A DNA stretch of 64,000 bases from Actinomadura sp. HBU206391 (GTDB taxonomy: Bacteria; Actinomycetota; Actinomycetes; Streptosporangiales; Streptosporangiaceae). The translations under genes and the position numbers were made by a program. Positions 62,724-64,000 of this stretch are shown one piece after another. Positions within the stretch are counted from its first letter, which is position 1. Every line of letters starts with the position of its first letter. A model generated the notes under the pieces. The model made no database searches. It was not told the origin of the DNA and saw nothing but the letters and a program-made list of their open reading frames with translations. The DNA is taken from contig NZ_JABVEB010000001.1 in NCBI RefSeq assembly GCF_014323665.1, forward strand, positions 62,001 through 126,000, in the 5' to 3' direction.

Positions 62724-63908
62724 ATGAGCGCACGCGTCCGTCTCGGGCGCGCCCCGGCGATTCTGGTCGCGTTGATCGTCGTGTTCAGCATGGCGATTCC
62801 GCACCGTGCCGCCACCGCCGCCGACTTCTACACCCCGCCCTCGCCCCTGCCCTCGGGCAATTCCGGTGACGTGATCCGGTCCGAGCGCATGAACTACAAG
62901 GCGACCATTCCGGCGCTCGCCCGGGCGTGGCGGGTGCTCTATCTGTCCACCTCGGCCACCGGGCAGCGGATCGCCGTTTCCGGTGCGGTCATCGTTCCGG
63001 TCCTGCCCTACGGCGGACCACGCCCGATCATCGGATACGCACCGGGTTCACACGGCCTGGGTGACCAGTGCGCGCCGTCCCGGGAGATCGACGCCGGCAC
63101 CGACACCGAGGCCTCACTGATCTCGGTGCTGCTGGCCCGCGGCTGGGCGGTCGCGGTGACCGACTACGAGGCCTTGGGAACGCCAGGCGACCACACGTAC
63201 ATGGTCGGGCCCTCGGCGGGGCACGCGGTCCTCGACGTCATGCGCGCCGCCACCCGGCTGCCGGGCGCCGGGCTCAGCGCGTCGGCCCCGATGGCCGTCA
63301 GCGGCTACTCGCAGGGCGGAGGCGCCGTCGGGTGGGCCGCTCAGCTCCGCGGCGACTACGCCCCCGAACTGCCGATCAAGGGCATCGCCGCAGGCGGAAC
63401 GCCGGCCGACCTGAACGCGGTGGCGGCGAACCTCGACGGCGGTCCGGAGTTCGGCTACGTCGCCATGGCCGGCATCGGTTTCGACGCGGCCTATCCGGAG
63501 CTGCCCTTCCAGGAGCTCCTGACCCCTGAGGGCCGTGCGCTGTTCGCCGACATCCGTGACGACTGCCTCTCGGAGATCCAGAGCAAGCTGGCCGATCGCC
63601 GGATGAACGAGTTCACGACCGTGCCGGACGTGCTGAGGCTGCCCGCGTGGCAGGCCCGGCTGGCCGAGAGCAGGCTCGGCGGCGCGACCCCCCACGTGCC
63701 GATGCTGCTCTACCACGGCCTTCTGGACGTGACGATCCCCATCGCACAGGCCGGCACGCTTCGCCGCGCCTACTGCTCGCGCGGCGTCTCGGTGCAGTGG
63801 AACGTCTACCCCGCCGACCACGTGGGCACGGCGGTCCTCGGTGCGATCCCGGCGGGCGGCTGGCTGTCCGACCGGCTGGCCGGCCGCGGCGCGCCGACCA
63901 ACTGCTGA
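62724..63908 (+). CDS. Secreted lipase of the LIP family
   Basis: 394 residues. The signal peptide (MSARVRLGRAPAILVALIVV FSMAIPHRAATAAD, cleavage after about 33) precedes the LIP-type alpha/beta hydrolase. The nucleophile is in AVSGYSQGGGAVGWAAQL, the Asp in YHGLLDVTIPIAQAG and the His in YPADHVGTAVLG. IIGYAPGSHGLGDQCAPSRE with a Cys is typical of the secretory lipase family. It hydrolyses long-chain esters outside the cell. GAGGAG precedes the ATG. Confidence 0.92.
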   Translation: MSARVRLGRAPAILVALIVVFSMAIPHRAATAADFYTPPSPLPSGNSGDVIRSERMNYKATIPALARAWRVLYLSTSATGQRIAVSGAVIVPVLPYGGPRPIIGYAPGSHGLGDQCAPSREIDAGTDTEASLISVLLARGWAVAVTDYEALGTPGDHTYMVGPSAGHAVLDVMRAATRLPGAGLSASAPMAVSGYSQGGGAVGWAAQLRGDYAPELPIKGIAAGGTPADLNAVAANLDGGPEFGYVAMAGIGFDAAYPELPFQELLTPEGRALFADIRDDCLSEIQSKLADRRMNEFTTVPDVLRLPAWQARLAESRLGGATPHVPMLLYHGLLDVTIPIAQAGTLRRAYCSRGVSVQWNVYPADHVGTAVLGAIPAGGWLSDRLAGRGAPTNC

Positions 63909-63932
63909 CCGCGTGCGGCGGATCCGCCCATG

Positions 63933-63959
63933 GCCGGGTGCCGGCGCGGCGCCCGGCCG
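63933..63959 (+). terminator. Hairpin after the lipase gene
   Basis: Stem GGCCGGGTGCC/GGCGCCCGGCC (one T-G pair) with a 5-nt loop, 25 bp after the stop; no T tract. Confidence 0.6.
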
Positions 63960-64000
63960 TGGGTCTCGCTAGATCCGGGCCCGAGACGGCGCCCGCATCG

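Overview
The window looks like the chromosome of a high-GC, spore-forming-type actinomycete (Streptosporangiales or Streptomyces-like). The reasons are very GC-rich coding sequence, frequent GTG starts, actinobacterial gene orders (furA-katG; dnaX-ybaB-recR-DUF5063-lysC-asd with the SRP RNA upstream of dnaX; tRNA-Ser next to tadA) and remnants of actinomycete integrative and conjugative elements (AICEs). No species is assigned.

Bases 1-11,060 are an accessory region built from decayed AICE pieces inserted at the 3' half of a tRNA-Pro gene. The left piece (1-5,200) carries a doubly frameshifted FtsK/TraB-type transfer gene, one intact and one broken DUF2637 membrane gene, small cysteine-rich genes and a HTH-DUF4913 protein. 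Three copies of the tRNA-Pro 3' half (about 5,180, 7,155 and 10,815) divide the region. Copies 2 and 3 are each followed by an integrase 3' remnant. The segments between them hold a SnoaL-like gene divergent from a TetR regulator around a 26-bp palindrome, an APH-like kinase, and fragments of an SDR, a LacI HTH, an integrase and a TPR regulator.

From 11,200 to 13,170 lies a Ro60/Rsr (TROVE) gene. Directly upstream is a circularly permuted tRNA-like sequence that I interpret as a bacterial Y RNA (YrlA type). It is followed by DUF488, an internally deleted RidA remnant beside a WYL regulator, a GNAT gene, furA-katG, and a secreted CE15-FN3-FN3-CBM2 esterase preceded by CGAAA/TTTCG palindromes.

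Bases 21,300-42,600 hold ordinary and stress or regulatory genes. They include a medium-chain dehydrogenase, two sigma-factor operons, a stand-alone HslV-like peptidase with a small coiled-coil partner, a beta-carbonic anhydrase, and a DHA2 exporter with a SnoaL gene opposite a large LuxR ATPase. They also include two adjacent LuxR ATPases that share a 439-bp apparently identical tract with atypical codon use, a serine hydrolase, an S9 peptidase and a TetR regulator.

Bases 42,600-63,960 are core chromosome: asd-lysC-DUF5063-recR-ybaB-dnaX, ffs, two tRNA-Ser genes, tadA with two paralogous partner genes, and upp. A conserved XRE/TPR regulator and a B3/4-EamA pair divergent from an XRE-cupin regulator follow, then a propeller-like protein and a secreted lipase. 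A small toxin/immunity-like pair sits at 50,792-51,742.
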